Shown in pieces: positions 54,373-63,367 of a DNA stretch of 64,000 nucleotides. The stretch covers positions 437,585-501,584 of the forward strand of contig NZ_KK211335.1 of NCBI RefSeq assembly GCF_000621745.1. Direction: 5' to 3'. Origin of the DNA: Clostridium beijerinckii HUN142. Its GTDB lineage: Bacteria; Bacillota; Clostridia; Clostridiales; Clostridiaceae. The translations under genes and the position numbers were made by a program. Each line of letters begins with the position of its first letter. The stretch's first letter is position 1. The notes under the pieces were generated by a model. The model was not told the origin of the DNA and made no database searches. It saw nothing but the letters and a program-made list of their open reading frames with translations.

Positions 54373-55758
54373 ATGGAAATGCAGAAAAATAAACACAAAA
54401 AGCTTTTAATAGGCATTATAGTTTCATGTTTTACTTTACTTGCTATATATTTGGGGCTGGCAATATATTTTATGAACCACTTTTATTTTGGTTCTACGGT
54501 TAGTTGTATTAATGTTTCAGGTAAGACTATACAAGAAGTTGATGAAGAAATGCCAAATGAAATTGGAAATTATACTTTGAAATTAAAGGAAAGAGGAAAT
54601 AATGAAGAACAAATTAATGGAAATGATATAAAGCTAGAGTATAATTCAGATGGAAAGGTTAAGGAACTAAAAGATAAGCAAAATCCATTTGAGTGGTTTG
54701 TTTCATTATTAGGCACAAATGATTCTAAGATAACGAATGTAGTTACTTATGATGATGAGTTACTAAAAAAGAGCATTGATAATCTTTCATGTTTTAATAG
54801 TAATAACGTAAATGAACCACAAAATCCTAGCTTCGAGTATACAGATGATGGGTATAAAATTATTGATGAGGTATATGGTAATAAAATTGATAAGATGGCA
54901 TTACATGATAGTATTGTGAATGCAATTCTTAATGGGGAAGCAACATTAGATTTAGATGAAGGTGATTGCTACGAAAAACCTCAATATACTTCAAAATCTC
55001 AGGAGGTTATTAATACTAAAGATACCATTAATAAATATATATCTTCTAAGATAACTTATAATTTTGGGGATAAGACTGAAGTGATAAATGGATCTATAAT
55101 AAACAAATGGATTAATGTAAGTAATAATTTAGAAATTACACTTGATGAACATAAAATTAAAGAATATCTAAGTAATATATTAGAAAATTATAATACAGTT
55201 GGTAAGGTAAGAAATTTTGTTACATCGTTAGGAACAACTGTACAAGTTAGTGGAGGAGATTATGGTTGGTTAATTAATAATGATGAAGAAGTAAAGGAAT
55301 TAATTTCAAGTATAAAAGAAGGACAATCTGTAACAAAGGAACCTAAATATACACAATCAGCAATGTCCCCTGGTGGCAATGACATTGGAAAAACTTATGT
55401 AGAAGTAAATATGAGCAAGCAGCACGTATGGTTTTATAAGAATGGTTCTCTAATAGTAGATGGAGATGTAGTTACAGGAAATGTAAGTAATAATACTTCA
55501 ACACCTACTGGAGTATATTCATTAAAATACAAGCAAAGAGATGCTACATTAAAAGGGCAAGGGTATAGCAGTCCGGTTAATTTTTGGATGCCGTTTAATG
55601 GAGGAATAGGAATTCATGATGCAAGCTGGAGATCAGTATTCGGTGGAAGAATTTATTTGACAAATGGTTCTCATGGGTGCGTGAATGCTCCATATTATTT
55701 GGCTAATACTATATTTAATAATATTGATGAGAAGACTCCGGTTGTTTGTTATTATTAA
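54373..55758 (+). CDS. L,D-transpeptidase (YkuD) with peptidoglycan-binding domains, copy 1
   Basis: The 461-residue protein has a short cytoplasmic start, one N-terminal membrane anchor (about residues 10-35), a long extracellular region with two PG_binding_4-like segments, and a C-terminal YkuD domain (from about residue 338: YVEVNMSKQHVWFYKNGSLIVDGDVVTGN). The active site GIHDASWRSVFGG ... GSHGCVNAP carries Cys436. Such enzymes form 3-3 cross-links in peptidoglycan and are insensitive to most beta-lactams. The gene is a paralogue of the one at 57744, and an FAD amine oxidase gene lies between them. GGGGTGAG precedes the ATG. Confidence 0.92.
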   Translation: MEMQKNKHKKLLIGIIVSCFTLLAIYLGLAIYFMNHFYFGSTVSCINVSGKTIQEVDEEMPNEIGNYTLKLKERGNNEEQINGNDIKLEYNSDGKVKELKDKQNPFEWFVSLLGTNDSKITNVVTYDDELLKKSIDNLSCFNSNNVNEPQNPSFEYTDDGYKIIDEVYGNKIDKMALHDSIVNAILNGEATLDLDEGDCYEKPQYTSKSQEVINTKDTINKYISSKITYNFGDKTEVINGSIINKWINVSNNLEITLDEHKIKEYLSNILENYNTVGKVRNFVTSLGTTVQVSGGDYGWLINNDEEVKELISSIKEGQSVTKEPKYTQSAMSPGGNDIGKTYVEVNMSKQHVWFYKNGSLIVDGDVVTGNVSNNTSTPTGVYSLKYKQRDATLKGQGYSSPVNFWMPFNGGIGIHDASWRSVFGGRIYLTNGSHGCVNAPYYLANTIFNNIDEKTPVVCYY

Positions 55759-55807
55759 GCTATTATAGAGTTATTAATGGAAGAGTTACTAAACTAATGT
55801 TAAAAAT

Positions 55808-55834
55808 AAGATCAGCTTTTAGCTGGTCTTTTGT
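55808..55834 (+). terminator. Short terminator after L,D-transpeptidase 1
   Basis: AAGATCAGC (55808-55816) pairs with GCTGGTCTT (55822-55830) with one G-U pair; TTTG follows. Confidence 0.65.
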
Positions 55835-55891
55835 AGTTATTAGAATAATATATTTAACTATAGTGATTTTGTTTAAAGGAGTGGGCTTTAT

Positions 55892-57625
55892 TTGCCTAGA
55901 GAAACAAATTTTATTCAACCAGATAATCCAACTGATGAAGAAAGGCATGAAATGTTAAGGATGACATTAGAGGAAGCGAATCGTATTGAAGACTTCAATA
56001 ATATAGTTGAATTATTAAGTCCACCAAAAGATATTACAACAATTTTACCTCCTGGAAGTTGTAAAGGGCTTAAGGTTGGTATAATAGGTGGAGGTATTGC
56101 AGGTTTAGCTTCAGCCTTTGAACTTAGAAAACTAGGTTTTGATATTACTGTTTTTGAAACAGAAGAGAAAAGAATTGGAGGGCGAGTTTACACCTACTAT
56201 TTTGACGAGGAGAAAAGATTTTATGGTGAATTTGGCGCTATGCGTACACCAGTAGGTCATGAAACAACATGGCATTATATAAATACTTTTGGTATAAAAA
56301 CAAGGCCATTTATTCAAAATAATAAAAATGCATTATTTTATATAAGACATAAGCGTGCGCGAAATGATCCTCAGGGCAAAAGTGTAATGGAAAATATATA
56401 CCCGGAATTTAAATTGACTGAGAGGGAAAGAAATACTCCATGGCAGAAACTAATTGGAGATGCACTAGCAAGCAATTTATTAAAAATACCCCCTTCTATA
56501 AGAAAGGAATTATTAGAGGTAAAAGAAAATTATTCAGATATAATTAAATATGTTGGTAGCCTCGGAATAAGGGAAGTACTTGAAAAGATGGGATTAAGTG
56601 AAGGAGCGATAGAACTAATTTCGGGAGTCGCACCTTTTTTAGGTTCATTCTATTATAATAGTTACTCTGAAAATTTAATTGAAGAATATACTGTAGATTA
56701 TGCATATAGGTATGAAATTGTTGATGGAGCAGTAAATTTACCACTAGCTTTTTATGATTCATTAATGTCAAAAAAACCAAAGGAATACAATAATATTAGG
56801 GATGAAGACTTGGGAAAAATATCTTGGGAAAGTGGAAAGACAGTGAAAAGCATATATAAAATTAATGATATAGAGGATAAAGTAGTGCTAGAATATGAAG
56901 ATGAGAAGTCTTCTAAGCTTTACAGTCAAACTTTTGATTTTGTTATTTGTGCAATACCTTTCTCAAGTCTTAGGAATGTGAATGTATTTCCTATGTTTAG
57001 TACTGAAAAAATGCAGTCAATAAGGGAAGTTTTTTATACATCATCTCAAAAAACTCTTTTTATGTGTAACGAACGTTTTTGGGAAAAAGGAAACGCTAAT
57101 GAGAAGATAGTTGGTGGAGGATCTAATACTGATTTACCAATTCAAACTATATGGTATCCTAGTCATAATTTTAGTACCAGCGATGGTGGGGCGATAAAAA
57201 ATAATATGAGTGTTTCTGTTGGGAGAAAAAGAAGTGCTAGGGATGATCAAGGGGTTTTGTTGGCGTCATATAATTTAGGCTTAGATGGAATACGCGTAGG
57301 AAGCTTAGATGATAATGCACGATTTGAATTGATTAAAAGGCAAGTTGAGGATGTCCAGGGTCTTCCACGAGGATATCTTGATTATGTAGTAGAAGATCAT
57401 AAAACTGTTGACTGGGATAGGGAAAAAGGATTTTATGGAGCATTTTGCTACTTTATGCCTCAGCAGCAAAAACTTTTTTCTAATGCGATGGTAAAGCCAG
57501 AATATAATAATAGAGTATATTTTGCAGGAGAACATGTTTCGTTAACGCATGGATGGATAGAGGGTTCTGTAAGTACTGCGATGAAAGCTGCAAATAAATT
57601 AGCAGAGTACTGTAAAAGTATGTGA
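55892..57625 (+). CDS. FAD-dependent amine oxidase (monoamine/L-amino-acid oxidase type)
   Basis: The 577-residue flavoprotein has the dinucleotide motif VGIIGGGIAGLASAFELRKLGFDITVFE (from residue 62), followed by RIGGRVYTYYF and GEFGAMRTP, as in flavin monoamine and L-amino-acid oxidases. The C-terminal FAD block is VYFAGEHVSLTHGWIEGSVSTAMKAAN. An N-terminal extension of 55 residues has no signal peptide, so the enzyme is cytoplasmic. The start is TTG 55892, set by AAAGGAGTGGG. Placement between two L,D-transpeptidase genes is odd. An O2-using oxidase in an anaerobe may instead use another acceptor or help with oxygen removal; that is inference. Confidence 0.88.
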   Translation: MPRETNFIQPDNPTDEERHEMLRMTLEEANRIEDFNNIVELLSPPKDITTILPPGSCKGLKVGIIGGGIAGLASAFELRKLGFDITVFETEEKRIGGRVYTYYFDEEKRFYGEFGAMRTPVGHETTWHYINTFGIKTRPFIQNNKNALFYIRHKRARNDPQGKSVMENIYPEFKLTERERNTPWQKLIGDALASNLLKIPPSIRKELLEVKENYSDIIKYVGSLGIREVLEKMGLSEGAIELISGVAPFLGSFYYNSYSENLIEEYTVDYAYRYEIVDGAVNLPLAFYDSLMSKKPKEYNNIRDEDLGKISWESGKTVKSIYKINDIEDKVVLEYEDEKSSKLYSQTFDFVICAIPFSSLRNVNVFPMFSTEKMQSIREVFYTSSQKTLFMCNERFWEKGNANEKIVGGGSNTDLPIQTIWYPSHNFSTSDGGAIKNNMSVSVGRKRSARDDQGVLLASYNLGLDGIRVGSLDDNARFELIKRQVEDVQGLPRGYLDYVVEDHKTVDWDREKGFYGAFCYFMPQQQKLFSNAMVKPEYNNRVYFAGEHVSLTHGWIEGSVSTAMKAANKLAEYCKSM

Positions 57626-57628
57626 GAG

Positions 57629-57677
57629 TGAGCTACCCTTAAATAGAAATGCATTTTCTATTTATGGTGGCTTTTTT
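57629..57677 (+). terminator. Terminator after the amine oxidase gene
   Basis: AGCTACC (57631-57637) pairs with GGTGGCT (57666-57672) with one G-U pair, and inside it AAATAGAAA pairs with TTTCTATTT. TTTTTTT follows. Confidence 0.8.
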
Positions 57678-57743
57678 TGGTGAAAAATTATATATTAATA
57701 ATTTAGATTTTTTAGTATAATAGTAGCGAAGGGAGTAGATATA

Positions 57744-59135
57744 ATGAGAAAAAGAAGAAATAAAAGTAGTAACAAGGTTATACCAGGGGTTATAATTTCT
57801 CTCTGTACTTTGGGTGCTATATATTTAGGTATGTCATTATATTCTATTAATCATTTTCACTTTGGAACCGTAATTGATGGGGTTAATGTTGGCGGGCAGA
57901 CCGTTGAGGGAGCAGAAGAAAAGCTAGCTTCCCAAATGCAATCATATGCATTGGAATTAGACGAAAGAGGAGATGTAAAAGAACAAATTAAAGCTAGTGA
58001 TATTGGATTAAAATATAATTCTGATAAAATCAAAGAATTAAAGAATAATCAAAGTTCATTTGCTTGGCCTAGTACATTTTTTAAGAAAAATAATTCTGAA
58101 GCATCCCAGATAATTATGTATGATGAAGAACAACTAAACCAAACACTAAATAAGCTTTCTTGTGTTAGTAACAAGAAGATAACCCAACCACAAAATGCTA
58201 GCCTAAATTATAAAGATGGAGAATACGAGATAGTAGATGAAGTTTTAGGAAATAAGATAAATAAAGATGCTTTACATGATAATGTAGCTAATGCGATCCT
58301 TGATGGGAAAACATCAATAGATTTAGATTCAAGCAATTGTTATGAAAATCCTAAATACACTTCAAAGTCAGATGAAGTAACTGCAGCGAGAGATACACTT
58401 AATAAATACATAGGATTAAAAATTACGTATGATTCAAATGGCAAAAAAGAAGTTTTGGATGGATCTACTATACATAACTGGCTTGGAGTAGATGACAATA
58501 TGCAAGTTACAATCAATGAAGATAAAGTTCGGAATTATGTATATAAAATATCTAGCATTTATAATACTTTTGGTAGCACAAGAGATTTTGTTACAGCAAC
58601 AAAAAAAACAGTACAAGTGAGTGGCGGTAATTATGGATGGATTGTTGATAACTCTAAAGAAGTAAAAGATTTAATAGAAATTATAAAGAATGGACAAGAT
58701 GTGACAAAGGAACCAAAATATGCACAAAATGCATTTGTAAAAGGAACTAACGATATAGGGAATACTTATGTAGAAGTTAATGTTACTAAGCAGCATGTAT
58801 GGTTTTATAAAAATGGAGCTCTAGTTGTTGATGATGATGTTGTTACAGGAAATGTAAGTAATAATACAGGTACACCAGTAGGTACATATGTTCTAAATTA
58901 CAAAGAGAAAAATGCAACATTAAAGGGTGAAGATTATAGTTCACCAGTTGATTATTGGATGCCTTTTAATGGAAATGTAGGTATTCATGATGCTAGTTGG
59001 AGAAATGGAGTGTTTGGTAAGCAGATATATTTAACAAGCGGTTCACATGGATGCGTAAATTCACCTTATAATTTAGCAAAAACAATATTTGAAAATATTG
59101 AGCCGGGAACTCCAATTATAGTATATACTGAATAA
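57744..59135 (+). CDS. L,D-transpeptidase (YkuD) with peptidoglycan-binding domains, copy 2
   Basis: The 463-residue paralogue of the 54373 gene. It has the same order: basic start, membrane anchor (about residues 12-33), PG_binding_4-like segments, YkuD domain, and GIHDASWRNGVFGK ... GSHGCVNSP with Cys437. Long identical stretches, such as KQHVWFYKNG, TGNVSNNT and QVSGG, show that the two genes arose by duplication; divergence is spread throughout, most in the middle. It has its own -10 TATAAT (57716-57721) and ribosome site AAGGGAG, so it is transcribed separately. Role: 3-3 cross-linking of peptidoglycan or attachment of proteins. Confidence 0.92.
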   Translation: MRKRRNKSSNKVIPGVIISLCTLGAIYLGMSLYSINHFHFGTVIDGVNVGGQTVEGAEEKLASQMQSYALELDERGDVKEQIKASDIGLKYNSDKIKELKNNQSSFAWPSTFFKKNNSEASQIIMYDEEQLNQTLNKLSCVSNKKITQPQNASLNYKDGEYEIVDEVLGNKINKDALHDNVANAILDGKTSIDLDSSNCYENPKYTSKSDEVTAARDTLNKYIGLKITYDSNGKKEVLDGSTIHNWLGVDDNMQVTINEDKVRNYVYKISSIYNTFGSTRDFVTATKKTVQVSGGNYGWIVDNSKEVKDLIEIIKNGQDVTKEPKYAQNAFVKGTNDIGNTYVEVNVTKQHVWFYKNGALVVDDDVVTGNVSNNTGTPVGTYVLNYKEKNATLKGEDYSSPVDYWMPFNGNVGIHDASWRNGVFGKQIYLTSGSHGCVNSPYNLAKTIFENIEPGTPIIVYTE

Positions 59136-59213
59136 TGTACTATTTAATTTATATTTGTTAATAAAATTGTAATATTATTGAAATAGTATAAATAAGTAAA
59201 GTTATGCTAATAT

Positions 59214-59258
59214 AAAAGCAGGTTTATAGATTAAAAATCTTGAACCTGCTTTTAATTT
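59214..59258 (+). terminator. Terminator after L,D-transpeptidase 2
   Basis: AAAAGCAGGTT (59214-59224) pairs exactly with AACCTGCTTTT (59243-59253); AATTTT follows. Confidence 0.85.
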
Positions 59259-59281
59259 TAACATTAGAGAAGGTGTATATT

Positions 59282-59968
59282 ATGGATATAAAAATTCTTG
59301 TAGCTGAAGATGACAATATATTTCGTGATTTAGTATGTGATATAGTGAGAAAAGAAGGGTACATGCCTATAGAAGCGTGTGATGGGGAAGAAGCTATTAA
59401 TATGTTTTTTAATAATAATGATATTGATTTGGTCATATTAGATGTAATGATGCCAGTGTACGATGGGTGGGAGGTTCTTAAAGAAATAAGAGAAAAATCT
59501 GAAGTGCCAATAATTATGCTGACAGCATTAGGAGATGAAAAACATGAAGTGTTAGGGCTTAAAAAAGGTGCGGATGATTACATTGGAAAACCGTTTAGCT
59601 ATGAGATATTCGTTGCACGCTTGAATAACATCGTAAAGAAAGTAAAGAAGAAATTCTCAGACGAAATAGCTGTAGGAAACTTAAGGATATATCAAAGAAC
59701 TCATAAAGTAGTGATTGATGATGAAGAAATTAAATTAAATCCAAAAGAATATAATCTTTTACTGTATTTAGTTGGAAATGTTAATACAGTTCTAAGCAGA
59801 GAGCAGATATTGGATAAAGTATGGGGATATAATTTTGATGGTGATATAAGAACTATAGATACGCATATAAAAACTTTAAGGGCTAAACTTTCGGAACAAG
59901 GAGATTGGATAAAAACTATAAGAGGAAGTGGATACATGTTTGAGGTAGAAAAATATGAAAACAATTAA
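59282..59968 (+). CDS. Two-component response regulator, OmpR/PhoB family
   Basis: The 228-residue protein has a receiver domain with acidic pair Asp10/Asp11, phospho-acceptor Asp54 (LVILDVMMPVYDGWEVL), the Thr in IIMLTALGD and Lys in DDYIGKPFSYEIF. The C-terminal winged helix ends LDKVWGYNFDGDIRTIDTHIKTLRAKL ... IRGSGYMFE. GAAGGTG sets ATG 59282; an earlier in-frame codon lies in the preceding terminator. It overlaps the sensor kinase gene by 14 bp. Nearby candidate targets are the L,D-transpeptidase genes upstream and the efflux operon downstream. Confidence 0.95.
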   Translation: MDIKILVAEDDNIFRDLVCDIVRKEGYMPIEACDGEEAINMFFNNNDIDLVILDVMMPVYDGWEVLKEIREKSEVPIIMLTALGDEKHEVLGLKKGADDYIGKPFSYEIFVARLNNIVKKVKKKFSDEIAVGNLRIYQRTHKVVIDDEEIKLNPKEYNLLLYLVGNVNTVLSREQILDKVWGYNFDGDIRTIDTHIKTLRAKLSEQGDWIKTIRGSGYMFEVEKYENN

Positions 59969-61361
59969 GACAAAATTATTTTATATATTTATGGTTCTTA
60001 TGATTTCATTAGTTTTAGGTGGGATAATTTTAAATTCAGTTTTCCTAGAATCATATTATATTTATAAAAATAAGGGAGCCTTAGTGTCAGTAAGTCAGAA
60101 AATTAAGGATGAATATATGGAAGGTGAAAAAGACAATTATCAATATGCAGACACAATACAAAGTGTTGATAACATTAATACAATAATTGTTGATAATAAT
60201 TATGATATAAAATACAATTCTATTCATCCTAAATCAAATGATGAAGAAAAACGTCTATCCAAGGAGATTAAACAAACTATTATAGAAAATGAAAAAAGAC
60301 TTTCGAAAAAGTATGTTTACTATATTGATGAGAAAAATAATGATCAAAGGACAAAATTAGTATTTGTTTCACAAATTGAGAATGGAGATTTTATTATTCT
60401 AAAGAAGTCTTTTAAGAGTATTCATGAGAGCGTAGTAATTGCAAATCAATTTTATATATTGGCAGGACTTATAGTAATGCTTATTGGTGCTATATTTATT
60501 ATTATTTTCTCTAATAAAATAACAAAGCCAATTATAGAAATGAGTAAAATTGCTGAAAATATATCTAATCTTAAATTTGACAAGGTTGTTGATATAGATT
60601 CGAAAGATGAAATAGGAAGGCTAGGAAATAGTATAAATAAGATTTCTGACAAGCTTAACAAAAGTATAGATGAGCTTAAGCAAGATGTGGAACGTAAGAA
60701 AGAACTTGTAAGGAATATGTCCCACGAATTAAAGACACCAATTGGGATTATTAAAGGTTATGCGGAAGGGCTTAAATTTGGAGTGGCTAATGATAAGGAA
60801 ACAATGGATAAGTATTGCTATATATTAGTTGAAGAATGTGATAGAATGGATAGGCTGGTTAAAGAACTTTTACATTATTCTATGATAGAAGGTGGGATGA
60901 TTAGTCTAAATGTTATATCATTTGATGTTAATGAATTTCTATGCAAAATTGTAGAACGATTTAAACCAGCAATCGATGAAAAAAATATTACATTTACCTT
61001 AGATTGCATGAAAGATTGTAAAATCCATGCTGATAGAGATCTGCTTGAGAAAGCTGTAAACAATTTTATTACGAATGCCATTGATCATGTGAAAGGCAGA
61101 AGAATTATTAATATAATTGCCAAGAAAGAAGAAAATAAAATAAAGATAGGTGTTTTCAATACTGGTGATAATATACGTAAGGAAGAAATAGATAAACTTT
61201 GGGATGTATGCTATAAAGTTGACAAGTCAAGATCGAGGAAGTATGGAGGTCATGGCATAGGTCTGTCATTAGTAAGATTGATTGCACACCTTCATGGTGG
61301 AATTACTACAGTGAAAAATATGGAAGAAGGAGTATTTTTCTATTTGGAAATACCTGAATAG
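59955..61361 (+). CDS. Two-component sensor histidine kinase
   Basis: The 468-residue membrane kinase has TM1 at about residues 8-30, an extracytoplasmic sensor of about 130 residues (DEYMEGEKDNYQYADTIQSVDNINTIIVDNNYDIKYNS), TM2 at about 163-187, a HAMP linker, the phospho-acceptor His257 in NMSHELKTPIGIIKGYAEG, and the ATPase domain with NFITNAIDHV and GGHGIGLSLVRLIAHLHGG. The sensor is Asn/Asp-rich without a known ligand motif. It is translationally coupled to the response regulator. The signal is probably cell-envelope related, given the neighbours, but this is inference. Confidence 0.94.
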   Translation: MKTIKTKLFYIFMVLMISLVLGGIILNSVFLESYYIYKNKGALVSVSQKIKDEYMEGEKDNYQYADTIQSVDNINTIIVDNNYDIKYNSIHPKSNDEEKRLSKEIKQTIIENEKRLSKKYVYYIDEKNNDQRTKLVFVSQIENGDFIILKKSFKSIHESVVIANQFYILAGLIVMLIGAIFIIIFSNKITKPIIEMSKIAENISNLKFDKVVDIDSKDEIGRLGNSINKISDKLNKSIDELKQDVERKKELVRNMSHELKTPIGIIKGYAEGLKFGVANDKETMDKYCYILVEECDRMDRLVKELLHYSMIEGGMISLNVISFDVNEFLCKIVERFKPAIDEKNITFTLDCMKDCKIHADRDLLEKAVNNFITNAIDHVKGRRIINIIAKKEENKIKIGVFNTGDNIRKEEIDKLWDVCYKVDKSRSRKYGGHGIGLSLVRLIAHLHGGITTVKNMEEGVFFYLEIPE

Positions 61362-61471
61362 ATTTTCAAATATAAGTTTCTCTCTACTAGCATTTGTAAA
61401 TATTGTTGTTTTTCAAAATTAAGTAACTAATTGAGTTTTGATATATTTTTACCCTAAATAAAGAAAAGATT

Positions 61472-61506
61472 AAAGTCATGCATAAATATATATGCATGAC
61501 TTTTTT
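61472..61506 (+). terminator. Terminator after the two-component system
   Basis: AAAGTCATGCATA (61472-61484) pairs exactly with TATGCATGACTTT (61491-61503), followed by TTT. The remaining ~100 bp up to the efflux promoter show no gene. Confidence 0.9.
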
Positions 61507-61611
61507 GAGTAAGGTATAGTTATATTTAAATTACATGTAAATTGCTAAGATATTTTAGCAAAAAGTGTATACGATTTCGAAAAAAATGTATAAATTCATG
61601 GAATAATATTC

Positions 61612-61670
61612 TTGATAACAAGGACAATCTATTGTATAATACATACTGTTAGTATGCGAACAATATGTAT
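61612..61670 (+). promoter_or_regulatory. Efflux operon promoter with near-perfect 12-8-12 operator
   Basis: TTGATA (61612-61617), 17 bp, then TATAAT (61635-61640). ATACATACTGTT (61639-61650) and AACAATATGTAT (61659-61670) are inverted repeats with one mismatch, separated by 8 bp and covering the expected start site. This is the placement of a TetR- or MarR-type repressor operator. The in-frame TTG at 61612 belongs to the -35 box and is not a start codon. Confidence 0.8.
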
Positions 61671-61698
61671 AAAAATAATTCGTACATGGAGGGTTAAT

Positions 61699-62682
61699 AT
61701 GAAAAAGACTATGTTAGTTTGTTTAGTTGTAGCACTAATGTTAAGTGGTTGCGGTTCGACTAATAACGGAAATACAAGCAATAATTCAAAAACTGCTGAA
61801 ACTACTTCAGAGCAAGCTAAAAATAAATACATAATGGCTGGAAAAATAGAAGCAAATGATCAAGCGAATATAGCTTCAAAAATTTCAGCAAGAGTTTCAG
61901 AAGTACTAGTTGATGTTGGGTCAAAAGTAAATGCAGGTGATACTATAGTTAAATTAGATACTCAAGACTTGCAAGCACAAGTGAATCAAGCACAGGCAGC
62001 AGTTGATACTGCAAATGCAACGTTAACTAACGCTATGAATTCTACACGTCCAGAACAAATATCACAAGCTCAAGCAACTTTAGATAGTGCAAATGAAGCT
62101 TATGATGTTGCTAAGAAAAACTATGATCGTACTAAAGCTTTGGTTGATGCGGGAGCAAATACTCAGCAACAACTTGAAGCTGCACATCAACAGCTTACAA
62201 CTGCAGAGTCACAACAGAAATCTGCACAAGAGCAACTAAACATGCTTAATAATGGAGCAACACAAACAAGTATAGATGTTTATAAAGCTCAAGTGGCACA
62301 AGCAGAAGCTGCTTTAAAAACTGCACAAACAACATTAAATAATGGAACTCTTACAGCACCGATTTCGGGTGTAGTAAATGCCAAAAGCATTAATGTAGGT
62401 GAGATGGCATCTCCAGGTGCAACTCTTGTTTCAATATCTAATCCAGATGCTTTAGTGGTAAATGCATATGCACCTTTAGATATTGCAGGTCAGCTTCAAG
62501 AAGGACAAGATGTAGTAGTTAAAGTATCAGAAGTAGATAATGTTGAATTTGACGGAAAGATAACTGTAATAAATTCAAAACTAAATTCACAAAGTAGAAA
62601 TATTTTGGTTAAAGTTAGTTTATCAGACCCAAATTCACAATTAAAGCCTGGTATGTTTGCTGAAATTGGATTAAAGGAATAA
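61699..62682 (+). CDS. Lipoprotein membrane-fusion adaptor (HlyD/RND-type)
   Basis: The 327-residue protein has a lipoprotein signal (ALMLSGC, Cys18 lipidated), a first lipoyl half (IASKISARVSEVLVDVGSKVNAGDTIVKLDTQDLQAQVNQA), a Gln/Ala-rich coiled-coil hairpin of about 120 residues, the second lipoyl half (TLTAPISGVVNAKSINVGEMASPGATLVSIS) and a beta-barrel. The hairpin and outer-surface lipid anchor fit an efflux adaptor working with the transporter encoded downstream. GGAGGG precedes ATG 61699. First gene of the operon. Confidence 0.9.
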   Translation: MKKTMLVCLVVALMLSGCGSTNNGNTSNNSKTAETTSEQAKNKYIMAGKIEANDQANIASKISARVSEVLVDVGSKVNAGDTIVKLDTQDLQAQVNQAQAAVDTANATLTNAMNSTRPEQISQAQATLDSANEAYDVAKKNYDRTKALVDAGANTQQQLEAAHQQLTTAESQQKSAQEQLNMLNNGATQTSIDVYKAQVAQAEAALKTAQTTLNNGTLTAPISGVVNAKSINVGEMASPGATLVSISNPDALVVNAYAPLDIAGQLQEGQDVVVKVSEVDNVEFDGKITVINSKLNSQSRNILVKVSLSDPNSQLKPGMFAEIGLKE

Positions 62683-62701
62683 GGGAAGAGGTGACTTGAA
62701 T

Positions 62702-63355
62702 ATGAAAGGAAAGCGTAAAATATTAATTATTGGAATATTGTTGGTAATTGTGGTAGCATTGGGTAGTATAGGATTCTACTATTGGTATGAAAATGCATAC
62801 TATGTTTCAACTGAAGATGCAAGAGTTAATGCAGATTTTGTTAGTGTAACTCCACAAATTTCTGGTAAATTACTAGAGCTTAATGTTGATGAAGGAGAGA
62901 AAGTAACAAAAAATGAAATACTAGCGCGTCAAGAAATGAATAATCTTCCAGACACAAGTGTAGAACAATCTTTAGTAAGAGCACCTATTGATGGAATTGT
63001 AGTAAAGAAGCAGGGAACTGTTGGAGAACTTTTATCAACGGGTCAAACTTTAATTACGTTAGTAGATCCAACTAAACTCTATATTTCTGCTAACATAGAA
63101 GAAACAAAACTTGAAAAAGTAAAAGTTGGACAACCGGTTGATATTACTATTGATGAATATGATTCACAAAAGTTTGGTGGAAAAGTAAAAACAATAGGGG
63201 AAATATCTAATTCTGCTATATCATTATTACCATCATCAACAAGTGGGACCTTTACTAAAGTAGTTCAAAGGGTACCTATAAAAATTGAACTTGATAATTT
63301 CGATAGTAAAATTCTTCCAGGAACTAATGCTGTTATTAAGATTCATATTAAATAA
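62702..63355 (+). CDS. EmrA-like membrane-fusion protein lacking the coiled-coil hairpin
   Basis: The 217-residue protein has one N-terminal membrane helix (about residues 6-28), then YYVSTEDARVNADFVSVTPQISGKLLELNVDEGEKVTKNEILARQE, which is the EmrA/HlyD opening and first lipoyl half. The second half (SLVRAPIDGIVVKKQGTVGELLSTGQTLITLVD) follows after only about 15 residues, so the helical hairpin of normal EmrA is absent. A beta-barrel with C-terminal TNAVIKIHIK completes it. AGAGGTGA supports ATG 62702 over TTG 62696. It sits 13-20 bp after the lipoprotein adaptor and before the DHA2 transporter. Confidence 0.88.
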   Translation: MKGKRKILIIGILLVIVVALGSIGFYYWYENAYYVSTEDARVNADFVSVTPQISGKLLELNVDEGEKVTKNEILARQEMNNLPDTSVEQSLVRAPIDGIVVKKQGTVGELLSTGQTLITLVDPTKLYISANIEETKLEKVKVGQPVDITIDEYDSQKFGGKVKTIGEISNSAISLLPSSTSGTFTKVVQRVPIKIELDNFDSKILPGTNAVIKIHIK

Positions 63356-63367
63356 TGAGGTGATATA

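Noticed and set aside
61612..61698. Longer adaptor reading frame starting at TTG 61612
   Set aside because: The codon lies in the -35 box, and the real start is set by GGAGGG and a lipoprotein signal at 61699.
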